64,000 bases of DNA from Hyphomonadaceae bacterium (GCA_016791365.1 JAEUMT010000064.1:1-64000), one strand, 5' to 3'; positions 27,282 to 36,613 are shown, counted from the first letter of the stretch. A program made the numbers and translations. Notes: generated by a model not told the origin, from the sequence alone.

Positions 27282-27607
27282 GCCGCGCCGCTGAATTTGC
27301 GCCAGTTGAGGCAGCGTGGCCGGACGCGGAGTATTTCGAGGAAAGCGGCGTGCCGTACGTGTTCTTCCCGGTACTCAAGTTTGATTCCGGAAACACACCG
27401 CACGCTATGCCCGCATTGCTCTGCCCAGCGAATCGCGACGGTTACCCGACGCGACTTTTTCTGGAAAAGAAAATCCCTAGTCGGGGCGACAATTGGAATG
27501 TGTTCCAGATACGAAGCCGCTCATGGTGGGCGTGCTCGTGGAGGGACGTGCCGGCGTCGTTGCCCTGGCTTGCTATCCTTGCCAACCATTTGAGGCCGCT
27601 GCGATGA
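27278..27607 (+). CDS. E2-like ubiquitin-conjugating protein (putative)
   Basis: This 109-aa protein starts at GTG 27278, overlapping the previous stop (GTGA), and ends in an ATGA overlap with the JAB gene. Its sequence (FFPVLKFDSG, GYPTRLFLEKKIP, NWNVFQIRSRSWWACSWRDVP) resembles the small E2-like proteins found with multi-ubiquitin genes. Candidate active-site cysteines are in ALLCPANRDG and WWACSW; I cannot decide which, if either, is catalytic. Position in the operon is the stronger evidence. Confidence 0.6.
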   Translation: MSRAAEFAPVEAAWPDAEYFEESGVPYVFFPVLKFDSGNTPHAMPALLCPANRDGYPTRLFLEKKIPSRGDNWNVFQIRSRSWWACSWRDVPASLPWLAILANHLRPLR

Positions 27608-28113
27608 AGGCTTGCCTGAAAATCGACGGCGCGCTGCTGGACACTATTCGCGACGACTTGCGACGGCCCCATGCGTTCGCGCATGAACGGGTTGGATTTG
27701 TCACGGCCGGCATCATCGCGCTCGCTACGGGCGACCTCACGCTGTTGGCGCGGGACTATCGCCCGGTTGCCGATAACGACTATCTCCGTGACATGAATGT
27801 TGGCGCCATGATCGGTCCGGATGCCATGCGCAAGGGCTTGCAGTTGGCTTACGGCGCGCGTTCGGCGTTGCTGCACGTCCACACCCACGGCGGGCGTGGC
27901 GCGCCGGATTTCAGTGGTGTTGACCTTAGCGAAAGTCAGAAATTTGTGCCGAGCTTCTTCAACGTCGTGCCGTATATGCCGCACGGTATTGTGGTGCTGA
28001 GCGATACATCAGCGCGCGGTCTCTTGTGGCTCGGTCCGAAGATGGCGGCAGTTCCGGTCTTGGAGTTTGTTCGGGTCGGCGCGCCCTATGCTAGATTTGG
28101 AGCCGCCCGATGA
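27604..28113 (+). CDS. JAB/MPN-type isopeptidase (deubiquitinase-like)
   Basis: This 169-aa protein has the JAMM metalloprotease signature: a Glu in HERVGFVTAG, the histidines in LLHVHTHGGRGAPDFSG and the Asp of SGVDLSES. Bacterial JAB proteins in such operons process the ubiquitin-like tail or remove it from targets. The start at ATG 27604 makes an ATGA overlap with the preceding stop; an upstream ATG at 27493 would overlap the E2-like gene by over 100 bases. It precedes the E1 gene, also with ATGA overlap. Confidence 0.88.
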   Translation: MKACLKIDGALLDTIRDDLRRPHAFAHERVGFVTAGIIALATGDLTLLARDYRPVADNDYLRDMNVGAMIGPDAMRKGLQLAYGARSALLHVHTHGGRGAPDFSGVDLSESQKFVPSFFNVVPYMPHGIVVLSDTSARGLLWLGPKMAAVPVLEFVRVGAPYARFGAAR

Positions 28114-29000
28114 GTTGGTTGAAACGGCAGAGCTTCCTTGGGCCGAATAGCGAAGATCTACTGCGAAATGCGACAGTGGGAATCGTCGGGCTTGGCGGCG
28201 GCGGATCGCACATCGGTCAGCAGCTCGCCCATGCCGGAATCGGCAATTTTGTTGTCGTCGATCCCGACACGATTGAGGATCATAACCTCAACCGTCTCAT
28301 CGGCGGTAAATTCAAGTTTTTGAAGCGTGGCAAAGCCAAGGTCGTCATCGCGCGCGATCTGATCCTAGGGATTCAACCGACGGCGCGTGTTCAAATGGAA
28401 CGCTCATTGTGGCAGGTCGCCGCCGAGAGCTTGCGCAGATGCGATGTCATCGTGGGTGGCCTCGATAGTTTCCGCGCCCGCGATGAACTGGAGCGCTTCT
28501 GCCGCCAGAACTTAATTCCGTACATCGACATGGGCATGGACGTAACCAAAGTCGGCGACGGATTCCTTGTTGCCGGTCAGGTACTTTTGTCATCGCCTGG
28601 CGGGCCATGCCTTCGGTGCGTGGGCGTTGTCACCGATGAGCGCTTATCTGAGGAAGCCGCCAAATACGGCGCGGCCGGTGGCAAGCCACAGGTCGTGTGG
28701 CCTAACGGTGTTCTGGCCTCTATCGCGGTCGGATTGCTCATGCAGCTGATTGCGCCGTGGCATCGCAAAGCTGTCGCGTCAGTCTATCGCGAGTTCGACG
28801 GAAACACGCACATTGTGCGCGAAAGCCCGAAATGGAAGTCGCTGGAAGGGCGGTCGTGCCCGCATCATCCCGCCAATGAGCGAGGCGATCCGACATTTGA
28901 TATTCGGCGATGGCTCGAAATGCCCGTGATATCGCCCAAGAAGCCACCATTCTGGCGCGCCATGCTTGAACATTTTAGCGCGTGGTGGGCGCAGCGATGA
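28110..29000 (+). CDS. ThiF/E1-like ubiquitin-activating adenylyltransferase
   Basis: This 296-aa protein has the ThiF fold: the nucleotide site VGIVGLGGGGSHIGQQLAHAG near residue 25, the Asp in VVVDPDTIEDHNLNR with the Arg of the family, and late cysteines (GPCLRCVGV and a GRSCPHHP site) that could bind zinc. E1 proteins adenylate the ubiquitin-like C-terminus. It ends the four-gene block, 31 bases before rmuC. The start overlaps the JAB stop by 4 bases. Confidence 0.9.
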   Translation: MSWLKRQSFLGPNSEDLLRNATVGIVGLGGGGSHIGQQLAHAGIGNFVVVDPDTIEDHNLNRLIGGKFKFLKRGKAKVVIARDLILGIQPTARVQMERSLWQVAAESLRRCDVIVGGLDSFRARDELERFCRQNLIPYIDMGMDVTKVGDGFLVAGQVLLSSPGGPCLRCVGVVTDERLSEEAAKYGAAGGKPQVVWPNGVLASIAVGLLMQLIAPWHRKAVASVYREFDGNTHIVRESPKWKSLEGRSCPHHPANERGDPTFDIRRWLEMPVISPKKPPFWRAMLEHFSAWWAQR

Positions 29001-29031
29001 GCGTGATGGATATCAAGTGGGGAATATTCAC

Positions 29032-30654
29032 GTGCTAGGCCTTGCTCTGCAAATAGCAACCATCGTCATCCTGTTGGTGGTGGCATTTCTGGTCTGGCGC
29101 TCGCGCGCACCAGCCGCGGGTAGTGATGCGGGTCTTCGCCAGGTTGAAGCGGCGATGCGAGGCGAGTTTGGATCAAGCCGGACGGAGGCGGCGGTATCTG
29201 CGCAATCGCTGCGAACCGAAGTAGGTACGCAGTTTCGCGAGTTCGCCGATGATATGCGGAAATTGCTCGGCGACGCAGGCGCGGCACAAGCGCTCCAGCT
29301 GACAACCTTCAGCACGGGTCTTGCCGATGGACGAAAAGAATCACAGGCCGCAGCCCAGTCCCTCCGCGAGGAGGTGCTTAAGGCGTTCCAAGCCCTTTCC
29401 GACACGGTGCGCGCCAACCTCGGCCAGATGGCCCAAGGGCAGCAAAACCAATTTGAAGCCTTCGCTGCGACCCTCAATACAAATGGTGTTGCCGCCACCG
29501 CTTCGGCGAAAGAGTTCCGCGAGCAAATGACCGCGACGTTGACGCGGCTTGGTGAAGCGCAGGCCGCGCAGTTCACGCTCCTGGCCAACCAGCAAGGCGA
29601 GCGCCTCGATGAGATTGGCAAAAAATTGGCCGAACTTACTGCCAAAAATGAACAACGCTCAGAGGAATTGCGGAAAAGCGTCGAGGAGCGTCTTGAAAAA
29701 CTGCGGGTCGATAATGAGGCAAAGCTCGAACAAATGCGCCTGACCGTCGATGAAAAACTGCAAAGCACTCTGGAAACCCGTCTCGGCGAGTCCTTCAAAC
29801 AGGTCAGCGAACGTCTTGAGCAGGTTCACAAAGGCCTTGGTGAAATGCAAACGCTTGCCACCGGCGTTGGCGATCTCAAGCGCGTCCTGAGCAATGTGAA
29901 ATCCAGGGGCGGCTGGGGCGAGGTGCAGCTGGGTATGCTGCTCGACGACATGCTGACCCGCGACCAATTCGAGGCGAATGTTCGGGTGCGCCCCGATTCA
30001 AACGAGATTGTTGAATTCGCCGTTCGCTTCCCCGGCAAGGAAGATGGGACGCCGCTCTACCTGCCCATAGACGCCAAATTCCCGCAGGAAGACTACGATC
30101 GTCTTCTGACTGCGCAGGAAGCCGGCGTCACTGAAGACATTGATAAGGCTGGCGCGGCATTGGAGCGGGCTATCCGTGGCCAGGCAAAAACGATTTGCGA
30201 GAAATATGTGCATCCGCCCCACACCACAGACTTCGCTATTATGTACCTGCCCACCGAAGGTCTATTCGCAGAAGTGATCCGCCGGCCAGGTTTGGCCACT
30301 GATCTGCAATCGAAGCACCGCATAATGGTGACCGGACCAACGACGTTGGCCGCGCTGCTCAGCAGCTTGCAGATGGGTTTCCGTACGCTTGCAATTGAAA
30401 AGCGCTCAAGTGAGGTGTGGCAGGTCTTGGGCGCTGCGAAAGCAGAATTCAAGAAATACGGTGATGTCTGGGACAAGCTTGGCAAGCAACTGGATACGGC
30501 TAGGAAGACGGTTGAAGACGCGGGCAAGCGAACTCGCGCGGTCGAGCGCAAGTTGCGCGATGTTGAAACGCTTGAGCCAATTCAGGGCGCAGCCGACATT
30601 TTGGCCCTCGCGGCGCCGGATGATGATGATGACGAGCCCCATGAGGAGGGCTAG
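29032..30654 (+). CDS. rmuC: RmuC-family DNA recombination protein
   Basis: This 540-aa protein has an N-terminal membrane helix (LALQIATIVILLVVAFLVW), a long coiled coil over about residues 40-290, and the RmuC nuclease-like domain (VGDLKRVLSNVKSRGGWGEVQLGMLLDDML, LPIDAKFPQEDYDRLL, FAIMYLPTEGLFAEV, ALLSSLQMGFRTLAIEKRS). RmuC limits recombination between short repeats. It is usually chromosomal; here it sits 31 bases past the E1 gene, apparently in the same operon. The GTG at 29032 was chosen because the membrane helix starts there. Confidence 0.9.
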   Translation: MLGLALQIATIVILLVVAFLVWRSRAPAAGSDAGLRQVEAAMRGEFGSSRTEAAVSAQSLRTEVGTQFREFADDMRKLLGDAGAAQALQLTTFSTGLADGRKESQAAAQSLREEVLKAFQALSDTVRANLGQMAQGQQNQFEAFAATLNTNGVAATASAKEFREQMTATLTRLGEAQAAQFTLLANQQGERLDEIGKKLAELTAKNEQRSEELRKSVEERLEKLRVDNEAKLEQMRLTVDEKLQSTLETRLGESFKQVSERLEQVHKGLGEMQTLATGVGDLKRVLSNVKSRGGWGEVQLGMLLDDMLTRDQFEANVRVRPDSNEIVEFAVRFPGKEDGTPLYLPIDAKFPQEDYDRLLTAQEAGVTEDIDKAGAALERAIRGQAKTICEKYVHPPHTTDFAIMYLPTEGLFAEVIRRPGLATDLQSKHRIMVTGPTTLAALLSSLQMGFRTLAIEKRSSEVWQVLGAAKAEFKKYGDVWDKLGKQLDTARKTVEDAGKRTRAVERKLRDVETLEPIQGAADILALAAPDDDDDEPHEEG

Positions 30655-30837
30655 GTCGCGTCTTGCGCCCGTCCAAGCGGAACTCGATGGCGCGGGCGTC
30701 GATCGCAGACCTAGTGCTCTGCGCCGCGTTGGGGTGTTTGGGTTCGCCCGGATCGCGTTCGCTAGAGAGCTAACTGCGCATGAAACCCGAGACGTAGGGA
30801 CCGGCGCCCCGAAGGAGACGCCGGCCCAAGTGAAGGA

Positions 30838-31248
30838 CTAGGCGGCGGCTGTTACAGCTTTACCGCGCTTGGCGCGAGGGCCTGGTTCGTCGCTCTCAGC
30901 TTGTTCGCGCGGTTTCCCGCGCGCGAGAACCTCAAAGTCGCCGAACGGTCCGACCACAAACTCGACGGTGTATTTCGTGCGACCGGTGTTGTCCTCGTAG
31001 GAGCCAGGCCGGATTTGGCCAACGAGCCTGACGCGCGTGCCTTTCTGCACGAGGGTTTCGATGCGGGCGACTTTGGCGGCGGGAAAAACCGCGACGCGAT
31101 GCCAATAGGTCTTCTCGGTCCATTCGCCGTCTTCGCGCTTCCAGCGTTCCGAGGTGGCGACTGAAAGGAGGGCGAGCTTGCCGTTCTTGATTTCCTTGAT
31201 CTCGACCTTGCCGACATTGCCGACGATTTCAAATTGCGCACGATCCAT
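30838..31248 (-). CDS. ssb: single-stranded DNA-binding protein
   Basis: This 136-aa protein is an OB-fold SSB (VGNVGKVEIKEIKNGKLALLSVATSERWK, TYWHRVAVFPAAKVARIETLVQKGTRVRLVGQI, TKYTVEFVVGPFGDFEVL). The tail is short and basic (RAKRGKAVTAAA) and lacks the acidic DDDIPF end of housekeeping SSB, as in element-borne versions. GGAG lies 8 nt before ATG 31248. It would coat the strand arriving in the recipient. Its long upstream leader carries a strong inverted repeat. The 183-base gap after rmuC (30655-30837) shows no gene. Confidence 0.92.
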   Translation of the reverse strand: MDRAQFEIVGNVGKVEIKEIKNGKLALLSVATSERWKREDGEWTEKTYWHRVAVFPAAKVARIETLVQKGTRVRLVGQIRPGSYEDNTGRTKYTVEFVVGPFGDFEVLARGKPREQAESDEPGPRAKRGKAVTAAA

Positions 31249-31336
31249 GATCTTTACTCCGTTCCCGGAGGACCAGTTCCGCCGGGGTCGCGCTCGCGAC
31301 GCCCTCGAACAGCGGACGGAGAGCAAGCGCAGGCGG

Positions 31337-31400
31337 CGCCGACGCAAGAGGTTGGTGCGGCGCGCAGGCGTAGCCGAGCACTCGGCCTCTTGCGTCGGCG
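31337..31400. promoter_or_regulatory. inverted repeat in the ssb leader
   Basis: A perfect 15-bp inverted repeat (31337-31351 cgccgacgcaagagg with 31386-31400) closes a 34-nt loop, and a nested hairpin gccgag-ca-ctcggc (31373-31386) lies inside. It is about 90-150 bases before the ssb start. The stretch nearest the ssb start repeats motifs seen in the ParB leader (the GCGACCCCGGCGG-type block and a CCGGG hairpin). No gene lies in 31249-31584. Confidence 0.65.
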
Positions 31401-31584
31401 TGCGACGGCCGCAGGGCATGGGCGGCGAAACGAGAGCGCGTCCCCGAGTGGATTGGTTGCAGGGACGGAAGATCATGCCGCGGCAAATGAAAGTGGCGGT
31501 TGTCGGTCGAGTTGGAAGCGAAGGGCGAGGCAAAACAATTTGTCGCTCGGCGACGTCAGACAAGCAGCGGCGGCGGCCAATCCT

Positions 31585-34500
31585 CTACGCCTCGTCGTCC
31601 GGCGCGTCGTCCAATGGGAGGTCTTCCGCGTCGTTCAATCCAGCGGGGGTAAAGGGCATGCGAGGTGGTGCAGTACGCCACATCAGCGCGACTTCTTCCG
31701 GGGTCAGGCTGTAGGCGGCATTCACGAGGTCAGAAAGCTGCTTCTCCAACGAGAAAATTTCGGCGCGTGCACGGCGCGCCGGCTCGATCGTGGCAGCGTG
31801 CTCACGCTTTAGATCAGCAATATCGGAGGCGGAGAGCTTTTGCCGTTTAGGCAGGGCGGCCATAACAGCGGCGACGAAACCATTCGGGTCGAGCGCTGCA
31901 ACATTCGACAACGCGGTGGTGGCACGCTCGATGCCCCGCGTATGTCGGAGCCAGTCAACGACAATCGTATTTGCGTTCTGCACCGTAGAGGTCTTGGTGC
32001 GGACCTCGCCGACGAGTTCTTGGGCCGTCGACGCTGCGCTCGCCGAAAACGGCGCGAGCGGCAGATTGTCCATCATATAGCCCATGGGGGACAACGCTTC
32101 GTCCTTGAGGTGCGTGAGGTAGCGCCAATTGTGCCACCACGTGATCGGGGCGTTGAGCGCGGCAAGCACTGAAAGGTCGTCCGTTGGTAAAATGAAGGTC
32201 TTATCGTTTCCAAAGCGACCTTTATCATCGAAGGCGTACGACGGATGGAACTGGATCACTTGGTAGATGATTTTCGGACGCTCGAAGGCCTGCCAATAGT
32301 CAACGGCGTCCTGAATTTCATACCAGGCATATGTACCTTCCTTCCGTCCACTCCATTTTTCATTGGGATCGGACGATTTCCAGTTCTTCGGCTTGGGGTG
32401 TAGTTGGGATTCAAATGTCTGAAGGTGTCGGAGGACTGAAGGGTAATCAGCGATCTTGATGCCGCGACGGGCAAAGATCATCCAAAGGTTGGCCCATGGT
32501 GCGTTCCAGCGGTCAACATCTTGGCCGCGGAGATAGGGCTTGATGATTTCGTCGGCCTTCGCATCCTCCGCAATCAAGCGATCGCGAGTCGGTGTGTCGA
32601 TGAGGAATGCTTCATTGAATCCGGTTTTGATGCCGTATTGTGGACTTACGCGAGCATAGTCCTTGAGCGGAACTCCCTTCGCTTTGAGCTTCAAGAGAAG
32701 CGCAACAACATTCGGAGGTTCAAGTGTCCAGCCCTCTTTGGAAAAGTGTGCACGCGGCAATGAATACGTAGCGGCGATAACGGCTTCGTGCAGTCCCTTC
32801 TCGGGAACGTCGTCGCGTGGAATGACGCAAACGTCTGACGCGCTGGGTGTTGCTCCAGCTTGCGGCTTCCTCACCACGACCACGGATGGGAAAACATCTG
32901 CATCCGGGAAAAATTTCTTCGCGTGACCGAAGTCCGCGACGAATTCGAGCCAAGCCCGTTCGGCGAACATTTCGCGCAGGCCCTCGGCGTAGCCTGCGCG
33001 CATCCATTTGTTCGTTACGACATAAGAGAGACGCCCACCCGGGCGGAGCAAGGTCAGGCCCTGTTCGTAAAAATAGACGTAGAGGTCGGCTGAGCCATCA
33101 TAGGTGGCAGGAAAGCCGCGCTTCAGCGCCGGCTTAATTGGCATTATCAGTTCATGGCGCACATAGGGCGGGTTGCCGATGACGGCGTGGAATCCGCCCT
33201 GCAGCGCTGGCTCTTCCCATTGGCTCCAGACACCGGGAAAGGCGACCTGCCAATGGTGGAAGCGCTCATCGCGTACGATGGTGCGAGCGCGGCTCAGCAC
33301 AGACGCAAACCGTTCAGCGTCTTTGCGCATTGACGCGGGTACGCGATCAAGTTGGTTGCGGCCCTCTGTGCGGGGATCGCCTGCGTCGCTGGCGCCCAGT
33401 CGCACGCGCCCGCGCGCAATGTCGAAGGGGTCGCCAAACTGCCCATCAAGCCAGGCGCGCACGGCAGCGTTGTCTTCCTTGTCGAGTTTAAGCCAATCGA
33501 GCGCAAATAGGATGTTCAAGAACGAGCCAAACGGGCGCGTTTCCTGTTCGATCCCGTCGAACAGGGTCTTCGACTGGTGGACTTCAGCGATATCGACGTC
33601 GGTGACGCGCTCAAGCTTCTGCATCGCCACGGCTTGCGCCATCGCCTTTTGCAGGGGCTCGGCGATGAGCAGTGCGGCGCCCAATTTTTCAAGACGCGCG
33701 CGGGCCTGACGAACCCAGAATCCGAACAGAGAATTCCCGCAGCGCAGATGGTGGTCGAGAAAGGAGAGCGGGGCGCCGACCGTAAACGTGTGCAGCCAGA
33801 GCGCCACTTTGGCGAGTTCTACCGCCATCGGGTTCTTATCGACGCCGTAAATGCACCGCTTGAGGATCGTGCGGCGAATAATGTGCCGATCGTCGAGATG
33901 CTCGACGACGAATGGCCATTTGTGCTGGACGGCCTGGCGGATGATGTCTTGACGGGTGGTCTCGACGTTGTTGAGAACCGGCGATCGATATGGCGTCTCT
34001 GACCAATCAACGAGCGATTCAGATTCGGCGATAGCTGCGAGCGTTCGGTCCGCCATCCAGTCAACCAGGCTGACCAGGAAATGCCCCGAGCCCATAGCGG
34101 GGTCGCAGATCTTGAGATCGAGTATGGCGCCGGCCGGATCGAGACCTTGAAGTTCGGCGAGGCGAAGTTCGATCGGGCGTTTGTCGCTCGCTAACGCCGC
34201 CGCGCGTTCGCGAAACGCCTGCAAGCGCTCTTCAACGAACGGGCCGACCGCCTTTTCGATGATGAGCATCACCAAGCTATCCGGCGTGTAGTAGCTGCCG
34301 GATTCGTGGCGCGCCGTGTCGTCCGCCTTGACGACGACGGCGCCCGCATCGACCTGCAGTTCGTATTCGAGCGTGCGTTCGTACACCGTGCCCAATTGCT
34401 GGACCGAGAGGTCACGATAATTGATGTAGCGCGGTTCGCCGTCTTCGATCCGATGCGACAGGCCGTAGATCACGTCGGCGATGGTGGCGTCCGGTAGTTC

Positions 34501-35691
34501 GACGCGGCCGAGCAATGGCGCGTTCTCTTTCGTGAACAGGCCGCCATTGTAGGGCGGGATGCCCAGCGCATCGTCGCCTTCAGCGATCGCCTTGAAGACA
34601 GCGGATAGCTTCGGCCAATAGGTGGCGATCGTCGAGGAAAACACTTGCGCGCGGGCGCGGCGATCGGCGATGTCGAGACGCATCGCTGTCAGCGAATAGG
34701 TTTTGTATGGCTCCCGGCCGTCGGGCAGGAGATCGCGATCTTCCGCATAGACTACGAACAATAGGCGGTAGAGCAGAATGAGCGCGCTCTGGCGCACATC
34801 CTCCAAATACGGCTGCTCGATCGTGGCTGGGCGCGCCGGATCATGTTTCGAGATGGCGGCGACGAGCTTTGGAAACAGCTCGCCGAACACTAGGCGGGAA
34901 AGATCCTTGGTGACCTTTTCTTCCCAGACCTGGCCGGTCTCGCGCGCGAGGTCGTGAAACGTCCGCGCGCCATCCATCGGAAGGAACGCCGCCTTGCCGA
35001 AGAACAGATAGAAGAGACGCAAAGTGTGATCTGGCGTCAGGCGCTCGTCGGCGCGCTCGATCAAGTCGAGCTCATGGCCGGGCAGTTCGAGGGCCTTGGC
35101 GAGGTCGATCTCGAAGAAGTCTTCCGACACTGAAAGCGCACCCTGAAAATAGAGGCGCCACTTTTGGCCGTTGGTGAGAATGCCGAGCCGCACCTTGCCG
35201 CTGGTCTGGATGTCAACGCGGCTCAGATATTGGAGCATCTGAGTTGAGGGGACGCCTTCTTCCTGCTCGTCGCGCTTGTCGGCGCGGTCGAGCGCGCGCG
35301 CCCACCGTTTTGCTTCAACGACGGCGAGCCCGAATTGATAGCGCTTCCACGTCTGCGCCTCGGCGCCGGCCTTGGCTTTCGCATCGGCGTCAGCGAACAG
35401 TAGCGCGTCGGGAACTTGCTTACGTCCCTTCGTCGATAGGATTTCCTGAACTTGGATATCGCTCCAGCCGATCAGTTCGAGCACGGGATAGATGAAGTCC
35501 CGTTCGGTCTGGGCTTCGTTCGGTTTGGTCGTCTTGAGAAACGTCGCCGCGATCTTGGCGAGCGCGGTCTTGAAGGCGGCGAAATCGGCCGCTTTCAAGC
35601 CACGCCAAGTGTCGGAACGGGCGACGCCTTCCAGGAGATAGTCGCGCGTGAAGAGGTTCCCAGCGATCAAGCGAAGCGGCTCCGGCGCCAT
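31585..35691 (-). CDS. type IIG restriction-modification enzyme (Eco57I-like)
   Basis: This 1368-aa protein combines nuclease and methyltransferase. Around residues 90-125, PDALLF...VVEAKRW resembles a PD-(D/E)xK nuclease core. The adenine methylase has motif I DPAMGSGHFLVSL near residue 530 and motif IV IGNPPYVRHE near residue 840, with YCYTPDSL-like GSYYTPDSLVMLIIEKAV between. A TaqI/Eco57I-like specificity region follows (GQDVDRWNAPWANLWMIF, KTFILPTDD). One polypeptide would both cut and methylate. It is transcribed alone, and the divergent gap holds a Phd-type operator. Confidence 0.88.
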   Translation of the reverse strand: MAPEPLRLIAGNLFTRDYLLEGVARSDTWRGLKAADFAAFKTALAKIAATFLKTTKPNEAQTERDFIYPVLELIGWSDIQVQEILSTKGRKQVPDALLFADADAKAKAGAEAQTWKRYQFGLAVVEAKRWARALDRADKRDEQEEGVPSTQMLQYLSRVDIQTSGKVRLGILTNGQKWRLYFQGALSVSEDFFEIDLAKALELPGHELDLIERADERLTPDHTLRLFYLFFGKAAFLPMDGARTFHDLARETGQVWEEKVTKDLSRLVFGELFPKLVAAISKHDPARPATIEQPYLEDVRQSALILLYRLLFVVYAEDRDLLPDGREPYKTYSLTAMRLDIADRRARAQVFSSTIATYWPKLSAVFKAIAEGDDALGIPPYNGGLFTKENAPLLGRVELPDATIADVIYGLSHRIEDGEPRYINYRDLSVQQLGTVYERTLEYELQVDAGAVVVKADDTARHESGSYYTPDSLVMLIIEKAVGPFVEERLQAFRERAAALASDKRPIELRLAELQGLDPAGAILDLKICDPAMGSGHFLVSLVDWMADRTLAAIAESESLVDWSETPYRSPVLNNVETTRQDIIRQAVQHKWPFVVEHLDDRHIIRRTILKRCIYGVDKNPMAVELAKVALWLHTFTVGAPLSFLDHHLRCGNSLFGFWVRQARARLEKLGAALLIAEPLQKAMAQAVAMQKLERVTDVDIAEVHQSKTLFDGIEQETRPFGSFLNILFALDWLKLDKEDNAAVRAWLDGQFGDPFDIARGRVRLGASDAGDPRTEGRNQLDRVPASMRKDAERFASVLSRARTIVRDERFHHWQVAFPGVWSQWEEPALQGGFHAVIGNPPYVRHELIMPIKPALKRGFPATYDGSADLYVYFYEQGLTLLRPGGRLSYVVTNKWMRAGYAEGLREMFAERAWLEFVADFGHAKKFFPDADVFPSVVVVRKPQAGATPSASDVCVIPRDDVPEKGLHEAVIAATYSLPRAHFSKEGWTLEPPNVVALLLKLKAKGVPLKDYARVSPQYGIKTGFNEAFLIDTPTRDRLIAEDAKADEIIKPYLRGQDVDRWNAPWANLWMIFARRGIKIADYPSVLRHLQTFESQLHPKPKNWKSSDPNEKWSGRKEGTYAWYEIQDAVDYWQAFERPKIIYQVIQFHPSYAFDDKGRFGNDKTFILPTDDLSVLAALNAPITWWHNWRYLTHLKDEALSPMGYMMDNLPLAPFSASAASTAQELVGEVRTKTSTVQNANTIVVDWLRHTRGIERATTALSNVAALDPNGFVAAVMAALPKRQKLSASDIADLKREHAATIEPARRARAEIFSLEKQLSDLVNAAYSLTPEEVALMWRTAPPRMPFTPAGLNDAEDLPLDDAPDDEA

Positions 35692-35782
35692 CCGGGCGCA
35701 TTGCGGTTGGCGCGGCGGTCCGCGCGCGTGAATCGGGTCGGACTTTCGGCCAGGGCGCCTGGTTCGACAAATCGCGTTGGAC

Positions 35783-35795
35783 TTATGTTACATAA
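35783..35795. promoter_or_regulatory. palindromic operator of the Phd/PIN module
   Basis: TTATGTTACATAA is a near-perfect palindrome 17 bases before the antitoxin start and 91 bases before the restriction gene on the other strand. Phd-type antitoxins autoregulate from such sites. Confidence 0.6.
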
Positions 35796-35812
35796 GGGCG
35801 TATGTATCAAGG

Positions 35813-36097
35813 GTGTCTCACCTCAGCATCCGCGATCTTCAGAAGATCTCAGGCGAAACCATTGGCGCCTTGCCCGGGCCGACCCCGGTCAAGTCTGGCG
35901 ATCGCACGGTGGGCCTGTTGGTGCCCCTCGTTTCCGCCGATCCGGACCGGCTCGCCGCGATCTTAGGACGTGCGGAAGCGCTGGCGCGTGGGCGCGACGC
36001 CGCGGCTGATGACGCGGCGCTATCGCAATTTGGCGATGTCGATCCGATTGATTGGTCGATTGATGCGGTGCGTTCGCTGACGAGCAAGTCCGCCTAA
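35813..36097 (+). CDS. Phd/YefM-type antitoxin
   Basis: This 94-aa protein has the N-terminal fold of Phd-like antitoxins (HLSIRDLQKISGETIGALPGPTPVKSGDRTVGLLVPL), that is, RDL-K-GE...GPxxVxxxxRxVxxLVP. The acidic tail (AADDAALSQFGDVDPIDWSID) fits toxin binding. I place the start at GTG 35813 because the family fold begins there; an upstream TTG at 35777 lies in the operator. The PIN toxin gene follows 3 bases after the stop. Confidence 0.8.
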   Translation: MSHLSIRDLQKISGETIGALPGPTPVKSGDRTVGLLVPLVSADPDRLAAILGRAEALARGRDAAADDAALSQFGDVDPIDWSIDAVRSLTSKSA

Positions 36098-36100
36098 GCG

Positions 36101-36541
36101 ATGCGCCCGCCTTCATCGACGCTTGTGGTGGACGCCGCCATCCTCATCGCGGCAGTACGCGGGCGCAGTTCTGGGGCGCTGATCGAAGCGGCGCGCTCCG
36201 TTAATCTGGTCACGACGGATCGGGTGGTGCAGGAGGCGCGCCGACGTATCGCGCTCGGCTTGAAGCGGCCTGAACTCATCGAAGTGCTCGATGCGTTGAT
36301 CGGCGAAATGACCATCGTCCCTGTGGCGGCCTTCGGGCCAATGCTGACCGAGGCGGAAATCGCGCTGCGGGATGCCGTGCCGAGCCGCAACGGATCTACA
36401 CGCGACGCTCATGTCGTCGCGTTGGCGTGGGGCGCCGAAGGCGATGTGTGGACGACGGACCGCGACTTCGCCGGGACCGGCGTCGCGTCGTGGTCCACGC
36501 CAAACTTGATGCGCGCGCTGGCAAGCGTCGGCGCGCGCTAA
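36101..36541 (+). CDS. PIN-domain toxin (VapC-like nuclease)
   Basis: This 146-aa protein has the acidic residues of PIN nucleases: Asp in LVVDAAILIAA, Glu in VVQEARRRI, Asp in STRDAHVVALAW and Asp in VWTTDRDF. Such toxins cut RNA, often tRNA. The antitoxin precedes it by 3 bases. The divergent type IIG enzyme suggests a plasmid-style addiction group that keeps the element in the cell. Confidence 0.85.
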   Translation: MRPPSSTLVVDAAILIAAVRGRSSGALIEAARSVNLVTTDRVVQEARRRIALGLKRPELIEVLDALIGEMTIVPVAAFGPMLTEAEIALRDAVPSRNGSTRDAHVVALAWGAEGDVWTTDRDFAGTGVASWSTPNLMRALASVGAR

Positions 36542-36613
36542 CAGAAAACTAGATTGCAGATCGCATGCGCTTCGCGCACGGGCTCGGGCGACACCGAACC
36601 CGTGCGCGTTTGC

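Noticed and set aside
31248-31563. Upstream extension of the SSB reading frame
   Set aside because: The added 105 residues run through the inverted repeat and are not SSB-like; a good ribosome-binding site favours 31248.
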